From assembly GCA_011009095.1 (NCBI GenBank), contig VTPC01003380.1, forward strand, positions 189,734 to 253,733: a stretch of 64,000 bases of DNA, written 5' to 3'. The notes beneath the pieces were generated by a model, which saw nothing but the letters and a program-made list of their open reading frames with translations, was not told the origin of the DNA and did no database searches. Positions 35,801 to 47,960 of the stretch are shown one piece after another. Origin of the DNA: Ignelater luminosus (lineage: Eukaryota; Arthropoda; Insecta; Coleoptera; Elateridae). A program made the position numbers and the translations under genes. The stretch's first letter is position 1, and each line of letters begins with the position of its first letter.

Positions 35801-37100
35801 AAGTGGTGCTCCAGCCAAGAAAATAAATGACATTTTATATTGATGTATCAATCAAAATACAACAAATACTTCAAAAACATTCATCATCAAAACATAATTG
35901 CTAGTTGGTAGACATCCTTCATTGTGACGTTTAAAAAGAAATGAAAAAATCTAATCGAAGGCTTTCGATTGAAACCAAGCTATTTACTTCAATAATAACA
36001 AGTTTGCGTTTCCTTTAATAAGACGTAGATCATCTGTGTGGCCATGAAAATATTTATTATTGAAAGAGAAACTCAACAAGAAAAAAAGTTGCATTAACGG
36101 GAATTTTTTTCTATTCGCTTTGCTTGAATACAGTTCAATGTACGTCGTAATAATACTATTCAAGACCACAAGGTTAATTTGATGTGTTCTCTATATCTCT
36201 TGCAGTTTTCATTTAATTCAGTTCAAATTGGATAGAAACTTTATCGTTTCAAGTATTCAAGTAGCACAAAATGGTAATTAACTTGATAAAGTGAGAGATT
36301 TAATTTGAAATGGCTCTAGATCTAGCATCACCAGTGTCTCAACACCCAAAATCGCATCCAAAATGCCAAAACTAAGAAAGTTAACTAAAACAAAGCAAGC
36401 TCAAATCTTCTTGTTATTATTTTTCTGGTTGTCTTTGGGAACTTTTGCGTTTTTCAAAACTTTAAAGCACTGCTTCCGGCTCTTGGGACCACTTCAAATC
36501 GCCTCTCAATAGGCTAGTTTCTAACCGCATTCAAGAAAAATCTCAAAAGTGATGAGTTGCCAGGCAATCTCAAATGTTTTTTACCAGACAATTTAATGTA
36601 GGTGGTGAGCAATTTGCCCACACCTGGTATGGAGTGTTTCCTGTGACTGTCTTGGATCATCTTTCATCATGTCATCACAAGACGGAAGAATTTTAAATGG
36701 GTATCGCTGGAATGTATTTGATTCGATAACATTTTAATATTGATGCAGGAAAAAGCGCGAGGCGCACTACCACAGACGGAACTGGTCACGGTGGGCTTTA
36801 CAAGTCAATCTGTCACAGCTGTAGATAAGGAGTCAGCGAGCTTCAAGTACTCTTAGACAAGCTGTCCGTGGCAAAGATCGAAGCTGCTGTTTTCAGACCA
36901 TAGACAAAGATCTTGAAGTCAAGAATTACGCAAGAGGCTCACTAGGAAGGGAGAAAGGGCTTGAAAGTGCTTTGTTGTAGTGGTTTTGGGCTGTTTAGAT
37001 ATCACAAGGCCAAAAACTAGGTGGAGCTAGTCGACACTTTACTGATGGACTACGAAGATCTTTGATGCTCATGCTTATACTGGGGGAAGCAGAAGCATTA
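32851..37100. other. AT-rich intergenic DNA
   Basis: No gene recognised. Overlapping frames of 97-143 codons (32745-33237, 33882-34175) are low-complexity chance frames. From about 36.4 kb the base composition becomes GC-richer, leading into the LTR-like region. Confidence 0.45.
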
Positions 37101-38530
37101 GCTTATCTGCTTTTTAGTGCTTTTCAATGCTTTCTAGCGATAAGTCGTTTAACCTTTTTTTTGTCGAATCTTTGGTCAGGTTGGTGGTAGTAAGATTATT
37201 GGCGGATGTACAAACTATCATGGTGGTTGCTGTAGTTTGGTGGCTACCCTAACTGCAACGAAGAATTGTAAAACATGGTGCGAGCGGCTGGTGGCACCAG
37301 CGTCTATACTCATGATGGAGAATGCGGCGGTTTTAGTTTAGTTTTGTTGGCGATCATGGCGTGCCGACTAAGATGTTGTTTATCGGCGCGGCGGATGAAG
37401 GCGGTGGAATTGGCTAAATGGCGCTTACGAAGATGATGTTGCCCATGGTGTTGAAGGCGAGGACAATACATATGGTTAGATACCTATTAGCTGTAGTGGG
37501 CGATTTTGCTAATGATGGAAGAGGAAGCTCGTTGTTGCACAATTGTGGGTGGTGGGTAGAGATGATTCTCTTCAAGACTATGGCAGTAAAGAAAAAGGAC
37601 TTCAGGATCACTTTCCTATTAGCAGGAGAATTAATTTCCATAGAAGGAATCAAAATACAGACGGCAGTTATTGTTGGCGCCCTTCCTTATTGATCACTTC
37701 AGTTTGCTGTTTGTATAGGAATTAACGAAATGATTCCTAAAATGTTACTTGATCAACCGTAGTTGCACGACTGCTTCAGAATAACGTCAGGAGATTCATC
37801 TACAACCACGTCAATTGGTAACTTCTGCACTTGAGACCTATTTTGTTTACAGACCAAGTTAATATCTATCCACATCATTAGCCACTGGATTTCAAATTAT
37901 GAAAGTCTCGATGAAAGCTGTATTATGGACAATCTTAGCTTCAACTCAGGTTTGTTTTGGAAAAGCACCGTGAAGGAGTCAATTAGACTGCAGAATAGGT
38001 TTTGAATTAATTTGGTTTGAGAACTAACCAAGTGCAAGTTGGGTGGTATGAGATTTACTGTATCAAGTCCCAGTACCAAACAATTAAAACTTTATGTTGA
38101 ACAACTCAGGAATGTATTTGATCGTTTAGGGACGAAGATAATTGTTAGTTCAAAACCAAAGGCATGACCTGGTACGCGAAAGCGATTGCCTTCCTCTTAT
38201 GTGTCCTACGATATACATAGAAGTACTACTAGTAATTGATAAACAATTTCTTGGATGAAATCCTTTTTAATAAACCATGAGTTGTTGGCCGCCGCAGGCG
38301 GCCTGGTAGCAAACGCGAAGCGCCACTTTTAGCTCACCATAGAAGAATGTCTAGAATTGTTGTTCGATCAGCATCTAAAAATCCCGTTGAGTGACTGATA
38401 CGATATAAATAATTTAGTCTCCATAGACAAAATCAGTTATTCTTCTTTATTGATCACTTCAGTTTGTTGTTTGTATAGGAATTAATGTTGCATAAACAAA
38501 GTAGTACTTATCCATGCGTGTACTGCAGGC
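37100..38530 (+). repeat. LTR-like sequence with primer-binding-site remnant
   Basis: TTATTGTTGGCGCCC followed by CTTATTGATCACTTCAGTTTG at 37666-37705 aligns with the LTR-end/PBS/leader junction at 47.30 and 47.57 kb. The leader part (TTCTTTATTGATCACTTCAG) recurs at 38440 with the PBS lost. A hairpin pair (GGCCGCCGCAGGCGGCC, then ACGCGAAGCGCC) at 38287-38325 is repeated at 47130-47168, at a similar distance upstream of the junction. No gag-pol frame is visible. Confidence 0.6.
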
Positions 38531-41100
38531 CTTCAATAATCACAGAAGCTGTCCAAATTAGCGCTCATGCTTGTTATTAGATCAGGTCAACGCTGTAAAG
38601 GGAAAATGGAGGAAAATCAAGAATTTATAAAAATGAAATTTAAGGCTGGAATGGCTTAGAACAGCAAAATATTGATATATTGATGTTTCGGTGTAGATTT
38701 GTTGTATTATTTCAACGTCACGTCGGGCGCCAATAAACCTAGGAAAACTTTTGACCAACTATCACGACGAAATAGCTTCAATTAATACAGATTGTTAAAG
38801 TTTCGTTTAGTTTTTCATCTACGTATAGCAAAGCTGAACGAAAGAACGTAAACGGGTAGGGGGGAAGATGATAATTTCTCCATTAATTTAGAAATTTCAT
38901 TGCTGAAAGTTAAAAGTCAACAATTTATAGAATCCATAAATCTTTTTTTAATCGCAATAAAAGCTTGCTGTAATATATAACAATTTTCCGTCGAAATTTC
39001 CTATCCGACAAATCCATTTAAAGTTCAAACTTTTCATCATTTCAAAGAAAAACTTTAAGCGTGTAACTCTTAAAATAAAAACTGCAGTCACTTCCCTTTT
39101 ACGCCGAAAGTTTTTACTTCCTTTTTATATAAAACTGCAATTCGGCTTAAATCATCAAGACGACGAGAAATGGTTTTTCAAAGAAGCCATCCATTTTAGT
39201 AGCCCTGGCGCCTTTCGAACAAAGGTTAACAAGACAAATAGCTTTCTCCCCGATGTTCAAGACATGTTCCTTCCTTACACTTGTTACATATTTCATTCGT
39301 TAAAGCTAAAAATACTACTTACTATAAAATTTCAAAATAGATTTTTCTTCTGAAATGTTTATTTTGTCGTTTTGGTGATTTGAATCTTTCAAATATGTCG
39401 CGTGAATTACCGCGACGTAATTTGTATTTTAAATGACTCAGAGTGACATTGAAATTGTTTATTTTCATGTAGATATATATTCGTAATAATGGGCTTAAAA
39501 TACCTACACACAGATGAATAACAAAAAAGGAATTGGATGTGTAATAAAACAAAACGGTAGCGGTTGGGTCATATATGGAGTAAAACCGCAAAAAAAGTTA
39601 TTTCCTTCACAGTGGCACCATTATCTTATACAAACATAGATAAATTACTCCTAAAAGGCACTTGATGAAGCAATCAAACTAAAAGATGAGCAATGTCAAT
39701 TCTGTGGTGTTAAAGACGGTATAAACTCTCCCCCTAGCGGCTACTAAAACTCCATTAGTATACCAGACAGCACTAAAACTGTAAGGTAAATAATTAATTC
39801 TATCATCAAAGTTCAAAGTAATTTGAAACAGCTCATATAAACTCCGGGCGGTTGTAATTAAAACAGCTCTCTCCCCAATATTGATCGGCAAGGTGTCCTT
39901 GTGATATGGTTTTTGCAGCATTCGAGAAAATGAGATTTATAGCAACACCTGCATTATATTATTGTACTGTTGTAGATTTCGCAACAATAGTGTAATTAAT
40001 ACGAAATTCGATATAGACGCTATTAATTTTTAATTATAATACGATAAAAACGGTTAGGTAGTATGGTAAGGCATATTATTAAGCAATATCTTGTTTAGGA
40101 GTTTCAAAATTGTCAAAGTAATATAATTATTTGACATTTTATTGCAGGTGAGATAAAACATGTCACATAAAACATTATAGAGAGGAATTCGAATTTATAA
40201 CTACTACGCCAATTAAACATCCATAAATCCGCAATTTCTATGGTTTATGTGTCGTCGCTGTGGTTCGAGTTTAATTTATTGTTACTACCAGGGGAATAAT
40301 TCTACCATTTTTTAAATAAAAAAAGGATGTCTTTTAGAAATCCCGTTACATCCCTCGTTAAACAAAAACCTCCAGTATTTCCTTCCCACCAATTCTGTAT
40401 CAGTCATGCAGAGAACATTTGTAAATCATGTAGAAAATTTCTCATTTTTCTTGCTTTGGAGATCGAGGTATTTCAGATTGATGTCTTTTTGTCGAGATGA
40501 ATGTAACTTTAAAATGTGCCTACGTTATGACATCAATGTTGGTAATTTATAGTGTGATGAATACATAAAGATTTATCTGTACAGATTAATTAAAATCTAC
40601 GGAGGTTTTTTCGTTTGTTTTTAATGATGATGTCATTATTTGCATTCAGGTTATGCATAAATATGGGCTTAACCTCCTTTTTCATAATATTAACCTTATA
40701 CAAAAGGCCGTAGAGAACGTATTAACAACATTCATATTCTTTTTTTCTTTTGGAATAAAAATCATTAAAAAGAAAAATGGGGAGTTTTTAAAACCAAATA
40801 ACCTTGCAATTAGGAACAAATAAGCTAAAGCAAAACAGTTTTTCATTGTTAACGTTCAACGGTACTTTTAATACTAGAAAGGGTTAAAACAACTCCCAGG
40901 GGCAAAAATTGAGGTTTATTCCTAAATTACTTTCAAATCAAGCGACTAAGAATTTCCTCGATAATTCTCTCAGTAGCATCCCATTCATCTCACCTTGTGT
41001 TTTTCTGAAATAACATACTAGATGGTTGACGCTACTCGTTCCTTAAGCACAAAGGTTTTAATCTTCAAATATCGATCAATATGAGTTTAAAGTAAAACTT
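38531..41100. other. AT-rich DNA without a recognised gene
   Basis: One minus-orientation PBS-like motif (GTCGGGCGCCAAT) lies near 38726. Frames such as 39322-39591 and 39679-39921 (minus) have no motif. Confidence 0.4.
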
Positions 41101-41104
41101 GATT

Positions 41105-41840
41105 CTAGCCCCACGTTGGGCGCCAAAATGTAACCGATGTGTTAATGATGAAGTCAAATACACGTTTGAATTAAATTTAGCCGATATGATAATGATCAAG
41201 CCAAAGTCACGCTTGAACTAATAACTACAGCAAAGTTCTGATTAAAGCTACTTAGTTCTTAAGTTCAGAAATGCCATTCTTCGAGTTTAAGCTAAGTCTC
41301 TGTTCTAGCCTCACTTTGGGTGCCAAATTCTGACCAATATAACAAACAATAACGGTAACAAAACTATGGCCAAGACTTTGTTTCATAAGCTCAAAAATAT
41401 TAATTCTTTGAATTGAAATTAAGCCTTGGTTCTAGTGGACTCAAGTTGGGCGCCAAAATGTGGTCGGCGTGATAATGATCAAATCAAATAGATGTTTGAA
41501 TCAATAACTACAGCAAAGTTATGGTTGAGATTATTTACTTTCTAAGCTTGAAAATAATAATTCTCCAAATTTAAACGAAGTATCGGTTATAGTCCCACGT
41601 TGGGCGCCAACATCTAGCCGATACGATAATGAAGACTAAGCCAAATACACGTTTCAACTAACAATTATGACAAAGCCATAGTTGAAACTATATATTTTCT
41701 TCAAGCTCGAAAAGATTAATTCTTCAAGATTAAATTAAGCCTTGATTCTAATCCCACCTTGGGCACCAAAATGTAACAGATGTGATGACGATGAGGTTAA
41801 ATACACGCTTTAACCAATAACTGTGGCAAAGCTAGTAGCT
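41105..41840 (-). repeat. Tandem array of LTR-end/PBS junction units
   Basis: CCACGTTGGGCGCCAAAATG or close variants occur at 41111, 41311, 41451, 41595 and 41754, each followed by a GTGATAATGAT...AAATACACGTTT block and an ACTACAGCAAAG block. Read on the minus strand, each is TGGCGCCCAACGTGG-type, which is complementary to the 3' end of tRNA-Lys(CUU). Unit length varies from 140 to 200 bp. No pol coding adjoins. Confidence 0.7.
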
Positions 41841-41846
41841 GGTCTT

Positions 41847-42270
41847 TCGAGGTTAAAGTCGGAAAACTGCGTTAAATTGCTCGCACTAAAAGCGTCATCT
41901 GTAGCTCACAATAGTTTTCTCTAAAGAGAGTAAAAGATAATATTGCGAAGTTAAATAGGGTTATTTTCTAGGTCTAAAACCCCTGCGTTTTAGATCCTAA
42001 GATTCCGTTAAGTGAACCTTCTTGAGTACTAACTGAGTAAACCGTTGTAAACAATTGAATCTTCAAAAATCGGAATCATCAGTATATTTTGATGGCAACT
42101 ATTTAGGTGCCTAACGTGAAGCCTTCCTTATTGATTGTTTCAGTTCGTTGCGTTCAACTGCGGAAGTGTCTCAAGAACTTGCTTGTACCAAGAGCTTTAA
42201 TTAATTCTTATTCTCAATCCGAATCGGATTTCTTAGAACGATTATCGTTTTATAGAGCAAAAATTAGAAG
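41847..42270 (+). repeat. Direct-repeat copy A of an LTR-like segment
   Basis: About 400 bp (TTGCTCGCACTAAAAG, CTGAGTAAACCGTTGTAAA, GGTGCCTAACGTGAAGCC and TACCAAGAGCTTTAATTAAT boxes) are repeated in the same order and strand at 47343-47735. The plus frame at 42107-42316 is chance. Confidence 0.75.
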
Positions 42271-45200
42271 CAGGAAAATTGAGACAAACTCGCAGAAGTT
42301 ATTTAAGAATTTCTAGTTGCGACAGAATGATATTCTAAAAGAAAATGATGCAAAATAGTTTCAACAGAGAGCTTTGGAAATTTAATACATTTAAAACTAA
42401 TTTGTTCACTTGGGTCATTAAATCCGCTTACATGGCAGATTTATTTCATTTACGGCATTATTACCCTCAATTTAGAGTGCTGTTTCATCGTTGCAGATCC
42501 TGTTTCTTAATAATTCAATTTTCCAGGAAATTTGAATAATCGATGAACTAAACTTCCCTCACTACTCGCAATGTTGCAGATACCGATACGATGCATTTTT
42601 AATTTCCAACTAGGTTTATAATCCAATGAAACCCTAATAGTGTACTAAAACATTAATGGTCTTCAATATAAAGGTTTTATGCGATCCTCAATGCATCATT
42701 TATCATCATGAAACATGTATAAGACAAACGAATGGATTTGTCAACTCGATTATTTTAGAATTTGGTTTCTTTTACTTAGCTCTTGCTGTAGAATCGTATT
42801 ATATATCTTATAATGAAAAAGGAAGCAGGAAGCCGACCCGACCATAGAACTTTTCTTCCATGTTTGTGTCAAGATATAATGTCGAGATATTTTTCGATTA
42901 AATTTGAAGTTTCAAATACACTATATTGAAGGTCTGATATAGAGAGCGACGTTATCGAATTTTCCTTATTTTCTTGACATTTTAAGTCTGAAACCTGAAA
43001 TATTAGGGCTATCAATATTTTACGACATTCAGAAACTTTCTTAAGTTTCATCGAACACTATAATATATAAAAGAAGATTCCTTAATGAATAAAGATGGTC
43101 AGTCTATTAACTTGTTCTTTCATTTCTCACAGACAGACGTCCGTCTGGACGCTACTAAAGAGACCGTCTAGATTGTGTGTTGCAAAGCTGTTCCCATTTT
43201 GCCAACACAACTCGTCTCTTTGCAATTGAAACCATCTCAAAAGGAAGATTTAGGGGAGAAATTAAATTTAACGGCCTCACCCTCCTGCTCGTATTTCCGA
43301 CATCTACGGATGAGCCGTCTTGACGTTACGGCATCTACGAGATTACTCGTCATTGTGCTACTAAATTGGGGTCAAATTGTGATTTTGTAAAAAGTTCCTT
43401 TGTCAATTTCCCTTTTCAGTATGATTGAATTACCAATTCAAGTGCGTCGTCACCATATAATGTGTTCCAATTGCTTGACTTACGAAAATTTAATAATACG
43501 TAACGGAGGGAAATTCGATATAAGTTTGCCTCTATAGTATTCAAAGTTTCTGAACAATTTGGGTGCAAAGGTGTTTGTCTTGTGACATAACAAAAAGTTG
43601 AGCATAGGGGGTGTACACATGAGGAAATTTATAAAGTTCGAATCCCTTGGTGGAACATAAAATGGAATGACGGTATATTTCATTCGATTGGATTAGTGGA
43701 GGGTTCGCTTTAGAGTTTCGTTAAAAGGAACGATCGATACACAGGTAGAAATACGAAACGTTTAAGACTGGGTATTATTATTTTTTTATTTATTTAGTTC
43801 TTTGAAGAAAGTTTCCTTGTTAAACGATATTTCCCGAATACTAATGAGATTTCTCGACTTAAAAATATTGGAAATTCTCCTTTGTTCAATTTTTATAAAT
43901 GTAAAAGATTGCAGGTAAAATCCCTCTTTACATGGTGAATGCATCATCGTTGCCAAGCAACTGCCCCAGGTGCAGTATTAAGTGCGCTGTTCGCTTTCAT
44001 CCCTCTACGTCCTCAAGGGATGCAATGTTTGCTTTTTGTGGGATTTATTTATTCAGAACCACCAGAAACAGCTTTTTGCAGAGATGAAATCTAACCCCTA
44101 CTGCAATGACTTTATGGAGCGTTCAAGGTAGTTTTTTCGAAACATTGCTAGATGGTAATCAGTTAGAAATTGTTGGTGCGTTCAACTAAATGCCTCCTAA
44201 GGGCGATGATTTTCGGCTCAGTAATTTTCTCGGGTTGGTAGCTTGTTTAAATATCTTTTCCTTGTTGTTCAAAGGTGTATATAGGGGTATAGTATCAGAT
44301 TTATTATTATTAAGAAATATCTCCATTTATGTTATTGCACGTGTCACAACATTGATGTCAGTTTAGTTTTATTATTAGAGAAAGGATGTTTTTTAATTAA
44401 CTGATTTACTGCAATTTTCTTACGCAATTAAAATTATTCCAATTTAGAATTCTATTCCAGTAATATAAGAATCTAGTTCGTATTCATTCTATTTTCGCAA
44501 TATTCTCGTGTTTGACAGAAATTTATACCTACAGCAATACTACTACATGAACCCGTAAAAGTCGTACCATACATACAAAATTACTCGAAGGCTTGGTTTC
44601 AACTTTTTAAGATCAACAACAAAGTTTCATATTTACATCAACTTGACATACCTATATGCGAAAAATTTAAGACTCGGTCTTTGTTCTACGTGTTCGAAAT
44701 AAAACGATTTGCCTTTTATAATTCGTTTTTTCCAAGAAATTCATGCTAAGAAACTGTAACGGATAATAATGATGAGAATACACAAAGAAGAAACAAAATT
44801 TCATTCCCAGAAGGAGACATTCTACAGTGTTATTAAGTTAAGTTTAATTTAAGAAAGTTGTACATAAAAAGCGAATCTTGCCTCTTCTTCTTCATTCATG
44901 TTTGTTCTCTTTAAAAAAAACCTGTTCACTTCCTTTGTTCATATTTGTATCTGGCATTGACCGTCAAACGATTTGTTACGCAACTGTATTTTATTAGCAT
45001 TTTCTTAAATAAAACGTCTGACGAAAACTCGACTACAAGGTTAACATAAATCAATATCAAAACAGTACGTCGCGTCGTTTTAAAAGCGCAACTTTTGCGA
45101 ACTAAAAACGAAATTTATGGAATTTTGCGAACCGAATTTACGTAACTTGAGATAATGCGGTTCTTATGTAAGAAATCCATACAAGGCGCTTGTAGTTGAC

Positions 45201-45300
45201 AAGGGGTGGATAATAAATAATTTGGAAGGTGGTGGTTTTCTTAGAAAGTGAAAATTAATAATGTTCGGATTTGTAGGCGGATTTAACGCTCGATAGAATC
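42271..45300. other. AT-rich intergenic DNA
   Basis: No gene recognised. A GTTCGAATCCC at about 43636 lacks a tRNA context. GACAGACGTCCGTCTG at 43131 is a short palindrome. Confidence 0.45.
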
Positions 45301-45995
45301 GCAATTTTAATTCTGACATTCGTCTCTATATCACCAGATAATCCGTGCCACTACGCCAGTATGTCTAGAGGAATTCAGGGACTTGCTTACATTATGTTAA
45401 TAAACGTCTGAAAATTCTAAGCCAAAAACGCTGTAAATCTATTCTAAACACTCGCAGACACTAAATAACCAACAGATTATTAGTTTGAAATTATGGATTA
45501 AGTCATGGCATTCGAAAAGTAGAGAAATCTTTAGATAATTGTATACAAAAATTAATCTGGAATTTACAAAATTGTTAAGTTGCAAGTCGAATTTAAGAAC
45601 TTACAAATGTGGGTTTATTCAATGTTATTAAATATCTGGAGGATTCAAAGAGAAATGCTGGAAATTTAATTTTAAACACTTCAAGACAGTAAACAATCAA
45701 CAAATTACGAATGATCTAATCGTCATTCGAAACGTAGAAGAATCTTCAGATAATTCGTGACACTACGCTGATTGTACAACAAGTACATCTAGAATTCACA
45801 AAATTTTAAGTTTTAAATGGGAGTTAGAGACTTACAGATATAAGTTTCCATAATGTCATTAAATGTCTGAATATTTTAAGAACGCTAAAAGTTCTGGGAA
45901 AAAATCTGGGGAATCTCCTCGAAACATCATTATCAGTTCAAAATTACGAATTACGTCACGCCATTCGAGATGAATTTTATGGTGTTTTAGAAACC
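45300..45995 (+). repeat. About three units of a 220-230-bp tandem repeat
   Basis: The block GACTTACAGATATAAGT...TCATTAAATGTCTGAA has relatives at about 45376, 45595 and 45827, and once more at 47790. ACACTACGC...GTCTAGA and AACAGATTAT...AAATTATG blocks recur with the same spacing. The shared copy at 47757-47960 ties it to the neighbouring LTR-like family. Confidence 0.7.
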
Positions 45996-46009
45996 TGCAC
46001 GGGCAGGAT

Positions 46010-46235
46010 TTTTCGTACTTGTTGGCCCTGTCGGGCCGTTCAGACCTTTCCAGTTTACTTTTTGGCCCTATCGGGCCCGTAGGGTCGTTCGGACCTGTCG
46101 AGTTTCACTTTTTGGCCCTGTCAGGTCGTTCGGACCTGACGAGTCGCACTTTTTGGCCCTATCGGGCCGCACTTTTCGTCCCTGTCGGGCTTATCGAGTC
46201 GGCCGAGCTTTTCGGATCGTTATCTTTCTAGTGAT
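46010..46235 (+). repeat. GC-rich minisatellite (GGCCCTGTCGGGCCG units)
   Basis: Five or so copies of CACTTTTTGGCCCTGTCGGG followed by (C/T)CGTTCGGACCTG. The related tract at 30.9-31.3 kb is in the opposite orientation. Confidence 0.75.
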
Positions 46236-46239
46236 CCGA

Positions 46240-46490
46240 GATCTTTTTCGTACTGAATCAAACGGGTTATTTTTGTACTGAACCACACCGAAGGATTTTT
46301 GTACCGACTTCGACAGGCACTGACCAGGGCAAACCTATTTTCATACTGAACCGAAGAGGAAGATTTTCGTACTGCACCGGATCGAGAAGTTTCTCTTACT
46401 GATCAATACGAGAGTTATTTTTGTACGGACCGAGGCGGACATTGGTTCTATAATGAACAAAGCGAAAGAATTTCGTACTGTACCGTAGAA
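46240..46490 (+). repeat. Minisatellite of TTTTTGTACTGAACC units
   Basis: TTTTCGTACTGAATCAAACG, TTTTTGTACTGAACCACACC, TTTTTGTACCGACTTCG and TTTCGTACTGTACCG follow each other at roughly 25-60 bp spacing, directly abutting the GC-rich minisatellite. Confidence 0.65.
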
Positions 46491-46800
46491 GCCTGCACAG
46501 GCTAAGTTTCTTGATCGGGCCTTTGTGCGGTCCAGCCCAGAACTCGGGTTAAGGCTTTGCAGGCTTATTTTGGCACCATCAAGCCTGTCTGGTCGTTTGG
46601 GCATCTTGGGCCTGAAGGGCTTCTCGAGACTTGGAGACTTCGGGCTCTCCGGGTTAATCAAGAAGTTACCGAATTTTTCTCGGGTTGCTTCAAGCTTACT
46701 CTCAGTCAGGCTGGGCTTTTCGGGCCCGTACAAGGCTTTATGGTGCTTATAGAATTGACAAAATCGGCGCGAAGCGCCATCCTCAGCCCGTGATAGTTTT
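46491..46800 (+). repeat. GC-rich sequence with hairpin GGCGCGAAGCGCC
   Basis: GGGCC-rich degenerate motif continuing the minisatellite, ending with a perfect GAA-loop hairpin at about 46766-46778. Overlapping frames on both strands (46341-46793) are artefacts of biased composition. Confidence 0.55.
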
Positions 46801-47084
46801 CCATAAGAAGAATAAAAGGGATATTGTAAAATGCGGTGTGGGTGTTCTCTAAGTTTAAGGCAGCAGCGTTTTGTATCCTAGCATTCTTCGATTAGTATTT
46901 AAAGATCTCGTTGGAGTGATTCTTTTTGTTTAGTGGCTGCTATAATTTTGATGGAAATTGCATTCTTCTGATTGAATCTACGCTAGTTACGTGAACAATA
47001 CCTACAAATTAAAATCAGTAGTCAAACCAGCAGCAGCTGCTGTTGCAACGCACTTTTTGATGAGTCGCTCCTAGGATTTTTATA

Positions 47085-47335
47085 GTATTGTCGCCGAAGG
47101 CGGCATTGATGTAGAGAAGTCAGATTGTTGGCCGCCGCAGGCGGCCTTATTGCCAAACGCGGAGCGCCATGATGTTGAGTAGAGAAAGTTTTAAAGACAG
47201 TTAGTTAGGAATTAACTTCCTTACTTAGTAACTGCGTTAGATTGGTGTAAATAATTCAATCTTCATAGAAGAATCGCAAATATATTTTTACGGCAATTAT
47301 TTTTGGCGCCCAACGTGGAGGCTTTCTTTTGATTA
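47085..47335 (+). repeat. LTR-like 3' end with hairpins and tRNA-Lys-type PBS
   Basis: Hairpins CGCCGAAGGCG (about 47092), GGCCGCCGCAGGCGGCC (about 47130) and an ACGCGGAGCGCC variant precede CAATTATTTTTGGCGCCCAA and CGTGGAGGC at 47297-47325. TGGCGCCCAACGTGG-type sequence right after an LTR end is a classical primer-binding site for tRNA-Lys. No gag frame follows. Confidence 0.65.
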
Positions 47336-47342
47336 CTGCAAT

Positions 47343-47735
47343 TCGAGGTTCAACTCGGGAAATTGTATTGAATTGCTCGCACTAAAAATGTCATCCTGCG
47401 TTCACGATAGTTGTCTCTAAGAAGAGTAAAAGAAAAGATTGCGAAATTAAATACGGTTATTTAGAGATCTAAGGCAGCTGCGTTTTTGATCCTTAGATTT
47501 CATTATGTGAACCGCTGCTTCTTAACTACTGACTGAGTAAGACGGTGTAAATAATAATTTAAGCTTCAATTTTTTGGCGCCTAACTTGAAACCTTCTTTA
47601 TTGATTACTTCAGTTCGATGCGTTCAACTGCTGAAGTATCTAAAGAACTTTCTTGTACTAAGAGCTTTAATTAATTCTTATTCTTAATTCGAATCGGATT
47701 TCGTAGAACGATTATTGTTTCATAGAGCAAAAATT
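47343..47735 (+). repeat. Direct-repeat copy B of the LTR-like segment
   Basis: Aligned with 41847-42270 over most of its length. Its internal PBS-like variant TTTTTTGGCGCCTAACTTG lies at 47568-47586. Confidence 0.75.
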
Positions 47736-47756
47736 AGATTTCATTTGAATAAACGA

Positions 47757-47960
47757 CGAACTGCACAAAATTTAAAGTTTGAAATAGGATTTAGAGACTT
47801 ACAGATGTAAGTGTTCATAATGTCACTAAATGTCTGAATATTATGAGGAGAACGCTGAGAATTCTGGGGAATCTCCTCTAAACACTCGTGGACACTTAAC
47901 CAACAGATAATCAGCTCGAAATTATGAATTATGTCATGCTATTCGAAACCTGCAATAATC
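47757..47960 (+). repeat. Further unit of the 45.3-46.0 kb tandem repeat
   Basis: GACTTACAGATGTAAGTG, CACTAAATGTCTGAATATTA, TCTGGGGAATCTCCTC and AAATTATGAATTATGTCATG match the 45.8-45.97 kb unit in order. Confidence 0.7.

Noticed and set aside
43630..43650. GTTCGAATCCC resembling a tRNA T-loop / B box
   Set aside because: No acceptor stem, D arm or anticodon arm can be folded from the 60-70 bases upstream.
46341..46793. Frames of 75-130 codons on both strands
   Set aside because: They lie in GC-rich minisatellite sequence, where several overlapping frames are open at once.
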